This document shows positions 8,175-17,083 of a stretch of DNA of 64,000 nt, piece by piece; positions within the stretch are counted from its first letter, which is position 1, and the number at the start of each line of letters is the position of its first letter. The notes under the pieces are model-generated. The model ran no database searches. It was given only the letters and a program-made list of their open reading frames with translations, and was not told the DNA's origin. The position numbers and the translations under genes are program-made. This stretch comes from Dermatobacter hominis (GTDB taxonomy: Bacteria; Actinomycetota; Acidimicrobiia; Acidimicrobiales; Microtrichaceae), in the NCBI RefSeq assembly GCF_020715685.1, contig NZ_CP085840.1, positions 2,728,001-2,792,000 on the forward strand. Direction: 5' to 3'.

Positions 8175-10100
8175 TCAGGGCGCGGTGGTCGTCGTCGAGG
8201 CGGTCGTCGTGGTGGCCGCGGCGACCCCGACCACGATCTTCACGGTCGCACCCTTGTCGGCCTTGTTCCCCGATGCAGGGTCCTGGCTGATCACGCGGCC
8301 CACGTTCGGGTCGCCGGCAGACACCGCCTTCGTGCTGGTGTCGACGTCGAAGCCGCGGCTCTGCAACGTGTTGGTGGCGTTCGTCTCGGTCTGGCCGACG
8401 ACGTTCGGCACCGTCACCTGCTCGACGCCCGTCGAGACGGTGATCGTCACTGTGGCGCCCTTCTTGGCGGCGGTCCCACCGGCCGGATCGGTCGAGATCA
8501 CCCGACCCGCCGGTACCGTCGCGCTCGCCTCCTGCTTCGGGCCGCCGACGCGGAACCCGGCGGCCTGCAGCTGGGCCTGCGCGGCCTGCAGGGTCTGGCC
8601 GGCGACGTCGGGGATCGTCTCCTCGCCGGGGGCCTTGGCGACCTCGAGGTTGACCACGGAGTCCCGCTGTCGCTGCTCGCCGGCCGGCGGGTCCTGGCTC
8701 AGGACCGTGCCGGACGCCGCGTCCTCGTTCTCCACCTCGGTCACGGTGAACTTGAAGCCCTCCTGGGTGAGGATGAACTGGGCCTCGGGCTGGGTGCGGC
8801 CGACGACGTCGGGCACCTCGACCTGCTCCACCCCCGACGACACGACCAGCTTCACCGTGGACCCCTTGTCCACCTCGGTCTGGGCGGCGGGGTCCTGCGA
8901 GATCACGCGGCCCGCCTCGACGGTCGCGTTCGGCTCCTCGGTGACCTGGACCTCGAAGCCCTGCTCCTCGAGCAGCTTCTCGGCCTCGGTGCGGGTGAGG
9001 CCGATCGTGGCCGGCACCTCGACGGTGTCGCTGCTCAGGCTGCTCGCGAACCAGAACAGCAGCGCGGCGAGGATCACGAGCAGGACGACGATGACGGCCA
9101 GGAACACACCCGTGCGCGACCGCGGCTGGTCCTCCTCGGGGTCGTCGACGGCGTCGAGCGGCTCGTCGGGGTCGGGGCCGACCGCGGCCTGGACCGTCGT
9201 GGCGGCCGCGGCGACCGCACCGGCGCCGACCGCCGCGCCGACGAGCGCTCGCTCCGCCGAGGTCACGTCGCCGTCGAGGAAGCGGTTCAGGTCGGCCCGC
9301 AGCGCCTCGGCCGACGGGTAGCGGTCGTCGGGCTTCTTCTGCAGGAGCTTCATGATGATCGCCTCGAGCCCGTGGGGGATATCGGGGACGATCGTCGACG
9401 GCGGGGCCGGCTGGTCCTGCACGTGCTTGTAGGCGATGGCGAGCGGGGTCTCGCCGCTGAAGGGCGGACGCCCGGTCACCATCTCGTACAGCACGACGCC
9501 GAGCGAGTAGAGGTCCGACCGGGGGTCCACCGTCAGTCCCTGCGCCTGCTCGGGCGAGAAGTACGTGGCCGTGCCCATGACCGAGCCGGCCTGGGTGAGG
9601 TCGTCGTCGGGCGACGAGAGCGCCCGGGCGATGCCGAAGTCGGTCACCTTCGACTGGCCGGTGGCCGTCAGCAGGACGTTGCCGGGCTTCACGTCGCGGT
9701 GCACGACGCCCCGGGAGTGCGCGAAGCCGAGCGCGGCGGCGACCTCGTTGGCGATCTCGGCGGCACGGCGCGGGTGCAGCGGGCCGTCGCGGCGGATGAC
9801 CTGCGACAGCGACGGACCGTCGACGTACTCCATGACGATGAAGTACGTGCCGTCCTGGGTCCCCCAGTCGTAGACCCCGACGATGTTGGGGTGCGACAGG
9901 TTGGCGGCGGCCTGGGCCTCGCGCCGGAACCGCTCGACGAAGCTGGGGTCGGTGGCGAACTCGGGCACCAGCTCCTTGACCGCGACGGGGCGGTCAAGGC
10001 TCCGGTCTCGGGCCAGGTACACCTGGGCCATGCCGCCCCGGGCCAGCCGCTGGTGGATCTCGTAGCGGTCGCCGAGGACGCGCTGTTCCTGCTCAGCCAT
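8175..10100 (-). CDS. pknB: Ser/Thr protein kinase PknB with four PASTA domains
   Basis: A 641-residue transmembrane kinase controlling growth and division by phosphorylating FHA proteins and wall enzymes. The N-terminal kinase domain (~1-275) has the Gly-rich loop, the lysine in VAVKEL (~38), the catalytic HRDVKPGN (~133) and DFGIA. A juxtamembrane region leads to a membrane span at ~332-355, then four PASTA repeats (~357-625) and a threonine-rich end. The ATG at 10100 has its own -10 nine bases upstream. Downstream are two further PASTA genes instead of the pknA found in mycobacteria. Confidence 0.95.
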   Translation of the reverse strand: MAEQEQRVLGDRYEIHQRLARGGMAQVYLARDRSLDRPVAVKELVPEFATDPSFVERFRREAQAAANLSHPNIVGVYDWGTQDGTYFIVMEYVDGPSLSQVIRRDGPLHPRRAAEIANEVAAALGFAHSRGVVHRDVKPGNVLLTATGQSKVTDFGIARALSSPDDDLTQAGSVMGTATYFSPEQAQGLTVDPRSDLYSLGVVLYEMVTGRPPFSGETPLAIAYKHVQDQPAPPSTIVPDIPHGLEAIIMKLLQKKPDDRYPSAEALRADLNRFLDGDVTSAERALVGAAVGAGAVAAAATTVQAAVGPDPDEPLDAVDDPEEDQPRSRTGVFLAVIVVLLVILAALLFWFASSLSSDTVEVPATIGLTRTEAEKLLEEQGFEVQVTEEPNATVEAGRVISQDPAAQTEVDKGSTVKLVVSSGVEQVEVPDVVGRTQPEAQFILTQEGFKFTVTEVENEDAASGTVLSQDPPAGEQRQRDSVVNLEVAKAPGEETIPDVAGQTLQAAQAQLQAAGFRVGGPKQEASATVPAGRVISTDPAGGTAAKKGATVTITVSTGVEQVTVPNVVGQTETNATNTLQSRGFDVDTSTKAVSAGDPNVGRVISQDPASGNKADKGATVKIVVGVAAATTTTASTTTTAP

Positions 10101-10109
10101 GGCAGCGCC

Positions 10110-10115
10110 AGCGTA
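10110..10115 (-). promoter_or_regulatory. -10 TACGCT of pknB
   Basis: On the minus strand TACGCT ends 9 bases before the pknB ATG, inside the 90-bp gap after pbpA. It suggests that pknB and the two PASTA genes can be transcribed separately from the upstream run. Confidence 0.45.
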
Positions 10116-10190
10116 GAGTGCCGCCCCCGCGAGGACGTGTCATCCGAAGCTCGTTCAACGCGCTGCCACGACGTCGCCCCGGGTCCGGGC

Positions 10191-11696
10191 TCAGCCGATG
10201 GCCGCGAGCGCCTTGTCGAGCACCGCCTTGGCCACCGGCCCCGCCGTCGAGCCGCCGGTCGCCTCGCTCACGCCCGGCAGTCCCTCGACGATCACGGCGA
10301 CGGCGACGTGCGCCGGCTCCCCCGGCGGTCCGGCGAAGGCGATCATCCAGCCGTGCGACTTGGGCGGTGTGGTGCCCAGCTGCGCCGTGCCGGTCTTGGC
10401 GCCGACCTCCCAGCCGGGGGTCTGCATGATCCGGGCCGTCCCGTCCTCGACCACGCCGACCATGCCCTCCCGCATCGTCTGCGCCACCTCGGGCGACATC
10501 GACTCGCGCCACGGGAACGTCTTGAACTCCTCGACCACGTCGCCGTTGCGGGCCCGGATCTCGGACATGACGTGCGGCGCCATGATCTGCCCGCGGTTGC
10601 CGGCGCCCGCTGCGACCAGCGCCATCTGCAGCGGCGTGGCCCGCACGTCGTTCTGGCCGATCGCGGTCTGGGCGAGCTTCGGCGTGTCCTCGTAGACCGG
10701 CGCCTGGCCGTCGGGCGTGTCCACCACGGCGCCGAAGTCGGTCGGGTACACCGACTCGGCGGGCCTCGGCAGGTCGAACGGCACCGTCTGGTTGAACCCG
10801 GCCGCCTCGGCGGCGGCGATCATCGGGTCGGGCCCGGTGTTCTGCGCCGCCATCTGGGCGAACGAGCTGTTGCACGACTTGGCCAGGATCGTGAACAGCG
10901 TCCCGCCGCACGGGTTCCCGTCGAAGTTGCTGATCGGCCGCGAGGTCAGCGGCGGCGTGTACGACGTGACGACGGGGTACTCGGGCGACGTCGGCGTCAC
11001 GGCACCCGAGGTCAGACCGGCGGTGGCGGTGACGACCTTGAACGTCGAGCCCGGGAAGAACCGCTCGCGGTAGGACTTCGGCAGCAGCGGCTTGGCCGGC
11101 GACGCCTCGTACAGCTTCTTGGCGCCGGCGGCCGCCTCGGCGTCGTTGTTCGACAACAGGTTCGGGTCGAACGTCGGCGTCGACCAGAGGGCCAGGATCG
11201 CCCCGGTGCGCGGGTCGATCGCGACGACCGATCCGGGCCGGTCGCCGAGAGCGTCGCGGGCCGTCTCCTGGATGTCCTTGCGGACGCTCAGCACCACGTC
11301 GCCCTCGCTGGACTCGTCGGTGAACAGCCCCGAGAGCCGGTGCAGCCGCAACGACGCCGTCCGCCCGGTCAGCTCCTCGTTGTAGGTGCGCTCCACGCCG
11401 TCGGAGCCGAGGTTGAACGAGTAGTACCCGGTCACGGCGGCGAGCAGCTCGCCGTCGGGGTACACCCGCTGGTAGCGGAGCGCGGCCCGGCGCTCCTCCG
11501 AGGTGGCGGCGACGACGCCGTCGGCGGTGATGATGTCGCCGCGGGGCTGGTTGAAGTCGCGCTGGAGCTGGCGGGTGTTGTCGGGACGGTTGCTGTAGGC
11601 GTCGGCCTCGAGCACCTGCACCTGGTTGAGCTTGATGAAGATCGCCACGTAGCAGACGAGGACGATGATGCCGAGCGCCTTGATCTGCTTGCTCAC
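10191..11696 (-). CDS. pbpA: Class B penicillin-binding protein (PbpA / FtsI-like transpeptidase)
   Basis: A 501-residue peptidoglycan D,D-transpeptidase with an N-terminal membrane anchor (~6-23) and a short dimerisation region. The transpeptidase domain has the nucleophile in GSTFK (~residue 220), SCN (~275) and KTGTAQ (~435). It lacks PASTA repeats. The GTG at 11696 overlaps the rodA stop by 4 bases, the usual RodA-PBP pairing in which RodA polymerises glycan and the PBP crosslinks it. It matches mycobacterial pbpA by position. Confidence 0.93.
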   Translation of the reverse strand: MSKQIKALGIIVLVCYVAIFIKLNQVQVLEADAYSNRPDNTRQLQRDFNQPRGDIITADGVVAATSEERRAALRYQRVYPDGELLAAVTGYYSFNLGSDGVERTYNEELTGRTASLRLHRLSGLFTDESSEGDVVLSVRKDIQETARDALGDRPGSVVAIDPRTGAILALWSTPTFDPNLLSNNDAEAAAGAKKLYEASPAKPLLPKSYRERFFPGSTFKVVTATAGLTSGAVTPTSPEYPVVTSYTPPLTSRPISNFDGNPCGGTLFTILAKSCNSSFAQMAAQNTGPDPMIAAAEAAGFNQTVPFDLPRPAESVYPTDFGAVVDTPDGQAPVYEDTPKLAQTAIGQNDVRATPLQMALVAAGAGNRGQIMAPHVMSEIRARNGDVVEEFKTFPWRESMSPEVAQTMREGMVGVVEDGTARIMQTPGWEVGAKTGTAQLGTTPPKSHGWMIAFAGPPGEPAHVAVAVIVEGLPGVSEATGGSTAGPVAKAVLDKALAAIG

Positions 11697-13033
11697 CGCG
11701 CCACCACCCGCTCGGGGCCGCGCACCGCGGTCTGGTCCGAGATCCGCACGAGCAGGGCGAGCAGCACGTAGTTCGCGAGGAGCGAGCTGCCGCCGTAGGA
11801 CACGAACGGGAGTGTCACGCCGGTCAGCGGCAGCAGGCGGGTGACGCCGGCCATGATGATGAACGCCTGGAACGCGATGAGCACCGTGAGGCCCACCGCC
11901 AGGAGGGACGGGAACGGGTCGCGGGACTCACGGGCGATGCGCAGACCAGTGCCCGCCAGCAGCAGGAAGGCGCACAGGATCGCCGTCGTGCCGAGCAGCC
12001 CGAGCTCCTCGCCGATCACGGCGAAGATGAAGTCGGTCTCGTCGTAGGGGATGCGCCCGGCGATGCCGAGCCCCGGCCCGACCCCCGACGTGCCGCCCCA
12101 CGCCAGCGCGTAGGCGGCCTGGATGATCTGGTAGCCGGATCCCTGGGCGTCGGCCCACGGGTCGATCCACACCGAGACGCGCTTCTGCACGTGGTCGAAC
12201 GACATCCAGCTGAAGACGGCGCCGACCAGGAACAGGCCCATGCCGACGAGCAGGTAGCTGACCCGCCCCGTCGCGACCCACAGCATGATGACGAACAGCA
12301 GGAAGAACAGCAGCGCGGAGCCCAGGTCGCGCTGGAAGATCAGCACGACGAGCGACGCCCCCCACGCGAGGAGGATCGGGGCGAAGTGCTTCGGGTCCGG
12401 CGTGTTGAACGGGCCGACCCGGAACGTGGCCACGCTGAGCAGCTCGCGCCGCTCGACCAGGTAGCCGGCGAAGAAGATCGCGAAGGCGATCTTGGCGAAC
12501 TCGCCCGGCTGGAAGCTGACCGGCCCGACCGACACCCAGATGCGGGCGCCGTTGATGCTGCGGCCGATCCCCGGCAGCAGCGGCAGGATCAGCAGCGCCA
12601 CGCCGAGCAGGCCGAAGGTGTAGCGGTACCGCTGGAGCCAGCGGATGTCGCGCACGACGAGCAGCGTCATGACGTAGGCGAGGATGCCGGCCGCGGTCCA
12701 CGACGCCTGGAGCGCGGCGAGGTCCTGGTCCAGGCGGGCGATGAAGACGTAGCCGATGCCGTTGAGCAGCGCGGCGATCGGCAGGAGCAGCGAGTCGGCG
12801 GCGGGCGCCAGCCGGCGGTTGGCGAGGTGCGCGCCGACCAGCAGGGCCAGCAGCGCGGCGAGGAAGGGCCAGAGGTCGGCCGGGAGCGAGGCGTTGCGGC
12901 CGAGGCTGGCCAGCGCGTAGCCGCCCAGGATGATGAGCACGGCCAGCACGAGGAGTCCGAGCTCGGTGGTGCGCCGGCGCTTGCCGAGCGCCTGGACCGC
13001 CGAGGTGGGCGGTGCCGCGGCGGTCGCGGTCAC
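11693..13033 (-). CDS. rodA: RodA/FtsW-family peptidoglycan glycosyltransferase
   Basis: SEDS-family polytopic membrane protein of 446 residues, polymerising lipid II during growth. About 12 hydrophobic spans are visible, with SEDS hallmarks such as GARIWVSVGPVSFQPGEF and the late TLPFVSYGGSS loop. The start is the GTG at 13033, which overlaps the pstP stop as GTGA; the frame remains open upstream through pstP but that reading is arginine-rich shadow. It is coupled to the following PBP gene. A FtsW role cannot be excluded, but the context favours RodA. Confidence 0.92.
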   Translation of the reverse strand: MTATAAAPPTSAVQALGKRRRTTELGLLVLAVLIILGGYALASLGRNASLPADLWPFLAALLALLVGAHLANRRLAPAADSLLLPIAALLNGIGYVFIARLDQDLAALQASWTAAGILAYVMTLLVVRDIRWLQRYRYTFGLLGVALLILPLLPGIGRSINGARIWVSVGPVSFQPGEFAKIAFAIFFAGYLVERRELLSVATFRVGPFNTPDPKHFAPILLAWGASLVVLIFQRDLGSALLFFLLFVIMLWVATGRVSYLLVGMGLFLVGAVFSWMSFDHVQKRVSVWIDPWADAQGSGYQIIQAAYALAWGGTSGVGPGLGIAGRIPYDETDFIFAVIGEELGLLGTTAILCAFLLLAGTGLRIARESRDPFPSLLAVGLTVLIAFQAFIIMAGVTRLLPLTGVTLPFVSYGGSSLLANYVLLALLVRISDQTAVRGPERVVAR

Positions 13034-14469
13034 GGCCCTGCCGGCGGTGGGACGACGGGCAGCGTGGCGTTGGGGTCGACCGGGGCGGCCGGGACCGTGG
13101 TGGTCGGCAGCGTGGTGGTGGTGGTGGTCGTGGTCGTGGTCGTCGTCCGGTCGTGGAGCACGCCGATGTAGTCGCGCGCCTCCTCCTCGGTGCCGAAGGA
13201 CCGGCCGCGCTCCACCTGACGGCGGTCGGCGTCGGTCAGGTCCGCCACCCGCAGCTCGCTGAACCGCTCGACCTCGCCCGGCCCGAGGAACAGCACCCCG
13301 TCCTTCGGCCCCTGCAGCAGGACGACCGTGCCGTCCTGGTCGGCGACCACCCACCCGGCCCTCGACGCCACCACGAGCACGCCGGCCATCACGACGAGCA
13401 CGACGACGACCGCGACGACGAACAGCGTGGTCCGCCACCGCCGTCCCCGACCGTCGGCACGGTCGTCGGGCCCCTCGATCGGCGGCTCCTCGACCACGGC
13501 GACCGGTTCGGGCGCCGACGGGGCGACGGCGTCGAGGACCGGCACGGCCCCGCCGGCCGGCGGCACCGGGGCCTCGCCCTCGGCGTCGTGATCGTCGCCG
13601 TCGACGACGTCGTCCTCGTCGCCCGGCTCGGGCGGCACGACGACCGCCATCACGGTGTCGGTGCGGGGCCCGTCGTCGTCCAGGTCCGACATGTCGACCG
13701 CCGGGGTGCTGATGCGGCGGTAGCGGCCGTCGACCTCGCAGGCGGGCTGCCCCGTGTCGGCGACGTCGATGACGACCGTCGTGATGTTGTCGCGACCGCC
13801 GGCGGCGTCGGCCTCCGCGGCCAGGCGCCGGGCCACCACCTCGGGGTCGTCGGGCTCGGCCAGGATCTCGGCGATCCGCTCCTCGGAGAGCTCTCCGAAG
13901 AGGCCGTCGCTGCACAGCAGCAGGCGGTCGCCGTCGGCGGGGTGCAGCAGCCAGGCGTCGACCACGACCAGCGCCTCGACGCCGAGCGCCCGGGTGATCA
14001 CGTTGCGCTGCGGGTGGTTCTCGGCCTCCTCGGCGGAGATCCTCCCCTCGCGGAGCAGCGTCTCGACGAGCGAGTGGTCCTCGGTCAGCCGGGTCAGCAC
14101 GCCGCCGGCCATCAGGTACACCCGGGAGTCGCCGACGTTCAGGACGGCGAGCTGCTCCTCGTCGTCGTAGCGGACCAGCCCGACCACGCACACCGTCGTG
14201 CCCATGCCGCGCAGCTCGTCGTCCTCGGCCGCCCGCTCGTTGATCCGCCGGTTGGCCCGGTGCACGGCGGCGACGAGGTCCTCGACGGAGCGCGACCCGG
14301 CGGCCAGGCGGAGCACCTCGACGGTGTCGGCCGACGCGACCTCGCCGGCCCGGTGACCACCCATGCCGTCGGCGACCGCGACGAGGTCCTCGGTGGCGAG
14401 GAACGAGTCCTCGTTGGCGCTGCGGACCTGGCCGACGAGCGACGTGGCCCCGATCGTGAGAGTGGTCAC
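13030..14469 (-). CDS. pstP: PP2C-type Ser/Thr phosphatase PstP
   Basis: Reverses phosphorylation by PknB-type kinases. The 479-residue product has a cytoplasmic PP2C domain (~1-240) with NEDSF, ADGMGGHRAGE, CSDGLFGELS and GGRDNITTV metal-site motifs, an acidic linker, a membrane span at ~345-368, and an extracytoplasmic region of ~110 residues ending in a run of eleven or more threonines and TVP segments. The poly-Thr tract (about 13107-13148) is a simple-sequence repeat. The GTG at 14469 overlaps the fhaB stop; GGAGGT lies just upstream. Confidence 0.93.
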   Translation of the reverse strand: MTTLTIGATSLVGQVRSANEDSFLATEDLVAVADGMGGHRAGEVASADTVEVLRLAAGSRSVEDLVAAVHRANRRINERAAEDDELRGMGTTVCVVGLVRYDDEEQLAVLNVGDSRVYLMAGGVLTRLTEDHSLVETLLREGRISAEEAENHPQRNVITRALGVEALVVVDAWLLHPADGDRLLLCSDGLFGELSEERIAEILAEPDDPEVVARRLAAEADAAGGRDNITTVVIDVADTGQPACEVDGRYRRISTPAVDMSDLDDDGPRTDTVMAVVVPPEPGDEDDVVDGDDHDAEGEAPVPPAGGAVPVLDAVAPSAPEPVAVVEEPPIEGPDDRADGRGRRWRTTLFVVAVVVVLVVMAGVLVVASRAGWVVADQDGTVVLLQGPKDGVLFLGPGEVERFSELRVADLTDADRRQVERGRSFGTEEEARDYIGVLHDRTTTTTTTTTTTTLPTTTVPAAPVDPNATLPVVPPPAGP

Positions 14470-14954
14470 CGGACCTCCATCACGACGTTGCCGATCTGGA
14501 CCCGGTCACCGAGCCGCGCCGGCATCTGGCCGACTGCGCGCGTGCCGTTGACCCACGTGCCGTTGGTCGAGCCGAGGTCCTCGACGAAGACCGAGCCGTC
14601 CCGGCTGAAGATCCGGGTGTGGACCTGCGACACGTACTGCTCGTCGAACACGAGGTTGCAGCCCTGCGCGCGCCCGACGGTCATGTCGGGCCCGAGCGCG
14701 TACTCGGTGCCCTGGCGGTTCGGCGGCTCGACCACGACGAGGCGGGTCGGCACGACGTCCTTGCGACGGCTGCGGCCGGCGGCGCGGGCGGCGCTCCGAC
14801 GGGCCCGACCGGTGGGCGCGGCCGGCGCGGCGGGGGTGGCGGCGGCCTTGGGAGGGTTGACCTCGGTCCACACGGCCCGCAGGACGCGCAGGAAGAAGAG
14901 GTACAGCAGCGCCAGCAGGCAGAGCTTGAGGACGGTGAGCAGCTGCTCGGGCAC
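14466..14954 (-). CDS. fhaB: FHA-domain protein FhaB (FipA-like)
   Basis: Encodes 162 residues: an N-terminal membrane span (~8-24), a basic Ala/Arg-rich linker, and a C-terminal FHA domain (~70-160) with VGRAQGCNL, the S-x-x-H of SQVHTRI and DLGSTNGTWVNG. FHA domains bind phosphothreonine on PknB targets and link signalling to division (FipA role in mycobacteria). The GTG at 14954 starts 11 bases after the fhaA stop, so the two are co-transcribed. Confidence 0.92.
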   Translation of the reverse strand: MPEQLLTVLKLCLLALLYLFFLRVLRAVWTEVNPPKAAATPAAPAAPTGRARRSAARAAGRSRRKDVVPTRLVVVEPPNRQGTEYALGPDMTVGRAQGCNLVFDEQYVSQVHTRIFSRDGSVFVEDLGSTNGTWVNGTRAVGQMPARLGDRVQIGNVVMEVR

Positions 14955-14965
14955 GGCGGCGGAGC

Positions 14966-15625
14966 CTACGAGGCCTCGAAGCGGACGGCCGTGTTGCCGA
15001 AGCGGACCTCGTCGCCGTCGTGCAGCTCGTGCTCGGCGACGCGCACCCCGTTGACCTTGGTCCCGTTGGTCGAGCCGAGGTCGGCGACGACGAACCCGTC
15101 CCCGGCGGGACGGACCTCGGCGTGGACCCGGCTGACGTTCGGGTCCGCCAGCACGATCGTGCAGTCGGCCTGGCGACCGACCGACACGACGTACTCGCCC
15201 AGCGGGACCCGGTCCCCGGTCGGGAGGATCAGCGCGCCGGGCGGCAGCCCGCCCTCGCCCTCGACCCAGCGCGACTCGACCTCGAGCACGCCGGTGCGGA
15301 GGCGCTCGTCGGCGTCGAGCTCGATCTCGACGGGGCCCACGAACGAGTAGCCCTCGTCGCGGGCGTGCTCCCGGGCGGCATCGGCCAGCTCACGGCGCAA
15401 CGTGCCCTCGATGTCGACGAACTGGGCGCGGTCCTCGACCGACACCGTGAACCGGTACCAGTTCGGGACGATCGTGCGTCCGTCGACGGCGACGGAGCGG
15501 CGCGAGTCCATCTCCCGCTGCAGCTTGCGCCCGAACTCGACCGGCTTCACCGACGACCGGAACAAGCGGCTGAAGGTTCCCTCCACCATGCGCTCGAGGC
15601 GGCCCTCGAAGCCCTGGGTAGCCAT
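14966..15625 (-). CDS. fhaA: FHA-domain protein FhaA (DUF3662 + FHA)
   Basis: Encodes 219 residues: an N-terminal DUF3662/FhaA_N domain (~1-120) starting FEGRLERMVEGTFSRLF, and a C-terminal FHA domain (~135-219) with VGRQADCTI, SRVHAEV and DLGSTNGTKVNGV. In mycobacteria FhaA binds the phosphorylated pseudokinase MviN to regulate lipid II flipping. The linker between domains is much shorter than in M. tuberculosis. The ATG at 15625 fits a leaderless promoter and is the head of the fhaA-fhaB-pstP-rodA-pbpA run. Confidence 0.92.
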   Translation of the reverse strand: MATQGFEGRLERMVEGTFSRLFRSSVKPVEFGRKLQREMDSRRSVAVDGRTIVPNWYRFTVSVEDRAQFVDIEGTLRRELADAAREHARDEGYSFVGPVEIELDADERLRTGVLEVESRWVEGEGGLPPGALILPTGDRVPLGEYVVSVGRQADCTIVLADPNVSRVHAEVRPAGDGFVVADLGSTNGTKVNGVRVAEHELHDGDEVRFGNTAVRFEAS

Positions 15626-15632
15626 CGGCACA

Positions 15633-15638
15633 ACAGTA
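15633..15638 (-). promoter_or_regulatory. -10 TACTGT of fhaA operon (leaderless)
   Basis: On the minus strand TACTGT is separated from the fhaA ATG by 7 bases and there is no Shine-Dalgarno sequence. It is probably the main promoter of the five-gene run to pbpA. Confidence 0.6.
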
Positions 15639-15700
15639 GCGATGCCGGGCGCCACCACCCGGGGCACCGGGCCCGACACCGCAGGTGGCGGGTCGCGGCG

Positions 15701-16426
15701 TCAGCCCACCGGGCCGGCACGCCGGTCGGTCTGGTCCTCGTCGGCGAGGTCGCCGGCCGACAGCCGCAGCACCCGCTTGGCGAGCGAGCGGCGCCACGAC
15801 GGCGCCAGCTCCGGCAGGTCATCGAGCGCCCGGGCGGCGGCCAGGTCGTCGCGCCGGTGGTGCATCACGTCGAACGCCTCTGCCACCGTCCAGCGGGGGT
15901 GCGGGCGGTCGACGAGGGCCCAGGCGTCGCCGGCGCGGACCGTGCCGACCTGGACCACCCGGAGGTACCAGCCGGCGTGGCCCGTCGACTCGATCCGGTC
16001 GACGAGGTCGTCTCGGCCCCACCGGTCGTCCACCTTCCAGCACGGCTGGCGGGGCTGGGAGACCTCGAACAGCGCGGAGCCCACCGCCCACCGGTCGCCG
16101 ATGCAGACGTCGGCCTCGGTCAACCCGGCGACGTGCAGGTTCTCGCCGAACGCACCCGGTTCGGCCAGGGCCGGCTCGAGCTCGGCCCAGCGCGCCGAGT
16201 GCTCGGCCGAGTAGGCGAGCACCGCCTTGTCGGGCCCGCCGTGGACCCGGAGGTCGGCCTGCTCGTCGCCGTCGAGGTTGGTCTCGCCGACGACGACCGG
16301 GCCGTCGACCACGTGCTTGCGGAACGCAGTCCGCACGAGGCGGCCGGACGGTGCGGTGTGCTCGGCCGGGCGCCCGACCAGCACCGCGATCGTCGTCGGC
16401 CGGGGGTCCGGCGGGGGCGCAGTCAT
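15701..16426 (-). CDS. MOSC-domain protein (YiiM-like)
   Basis: Encodes 241 residues of the MOSC family, with VVGETNLDGDEQADLRVHGG and GENLHVAGL (the conserved FGENL-type motif) and a cysteine in RQPCWK (~residue 130), the usual MOSC cysteine. MOSC domains handle molybdenum cofactor sulfur or reduce N-hydroxylated compounds, as YiiM does. The C-terminal 3-alpha region typical of YiiM is present. The ATG at 16426 lies 6 bases from a -10. Confidence 0.85.
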   Translation of the reverse strand: MTAPPPDPRPTTIAVLVGRPAEHTAPSGRLVRTAFRKHVVDGPVVVGETNLDGDEQADLRVHGGPDKAVLAYSAEHSARWAELEPALAEPGAFGENLHVAGLTEADVCIGDRWAVGSALFEVSQPRQPCWKVDDRWGRDDLVDRIESTGHAGWYLRVVQVGTVRAGDAWALVDRPHPRWTVAEAFDVMHHRRDDLAAARALDDLPELAPSWRRSLAKRVLRLSAGDLADEDQTDRRAGPVG

Positions 16427-16432
16427 CGGTGG

Positions 16433-16438
16433 AAGGTA
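16433..16438 (-). promoter_or_regulatory. -10 TACCTT of MOSC gene (leaderless)
   Basis: On the minus strand TACCTT is followed by 6 bases and the ATG at 16426. The divergent ABM gene has TACGGT at 16446-16451 on the plus strand, so the two promoters nearly abut. Confidence 0.55.
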
Positions 16439-16445
16439 GCGCCGG

Positions 16446-16451
16446 TACGGT
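16446..16451 (+). promoter_or_regulatory. -10 TACGGT of ABM-domain gene
   Basis: A TANNNT hexamer about 52 bases before the ATG at 16504. This transcript would have a leader, and a Shine-Dalgarno-like GAGGGAG is present before the ATG. Confidence 0.45.
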
Positions 16452-16503
16452 CACCTCCGATCGCAGCCACCGACCGCCGCACCGGCGAGGGAGTCCCAGC
16501 ACC

Positions 16504-16812
16504 ATGTACGTCGTCATGAACCGCATCGACGTCGGCCCCGAGCGGGCCGAGATGTTCGAGCAGCACTTCGCGGGCTCGATGGACGGGACGCTCGGCGCTG
16601 TCCCCGGCCTCGTCCGCTCCACGCTCCTGCGCCCGACCCGCGACGAGGATCCGTACGTGGCGCAGATGGTGTTCGACTCGAAGGAGTCCTTCGTCGGTTG
16701 GCTGAACTCCGACGCCTTCAAGGCCGCCCACGGCCACGGCCCCGGTGGCGGCGACGGCGGCGCCGACGTCGAGGCCTACGAGGTCGTCAACGAGGTCGTG
16801 CCGGGCGCCTGA
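16504..16812 (+). CDS. Antibiotic biosynthesis monooxygenase (ABM) domain protein
   Basis: A 102-residue single ABM ferredoxin-like domain, the fold shared by small quinone-forming monooxygenases and IsdG-type haem-degrading enzymes. It starts MYVVMNRIDVG and contains a W in FVGWLNSDAFKAAH, a pattern also seen in IsdG/MhuD-like proteins. A glycine/histidine-rich loop follows. No haem-uptake genes are near, so haem degradation is only a possibility. Confidence 0.75.
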   Translation: MYVVMNRIDVGPERAEMFEQHFAGSMDGTLGAVPGLVRSTLLRPTRDEDPYVAQMVFDSKESFVGWLNSDAFKAAHGHGPGGGDGGADVEAYEVVNEVVPGA

Positions 16813-16896
16813 CCCTTCCCGCTCGCGCGCTCCCGGGCCCAGCGGTCGGCCCTTCCGGGGCGCCGAACGCCTTGGGAGGGCGCACGGGGGGCGCGC

Positions 16897-16902
16897 TACA
16901 GT
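16897..16902 (+). promoter_or_regulatory. -10 TACAGT of tRNA-Leu
   Basis: TTGGGA (16872-16877), 19 bases, TACAGT, then 13 bases to the mature 5' end of the tRNA. Confidence 0.55.
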
Positions 16903-16915
16903 GCGTCGCTCACTC

Positions 16916-17002
<87 letters not shown>

Positions 17003-17083
17003 CACGGTCCGTCGCAGCCCACCGGTGGCGTGGCGTCGACCGTCCCGCTGGAGCCGGCGGCCCGGCACTGGGAAGCTCGCGGC

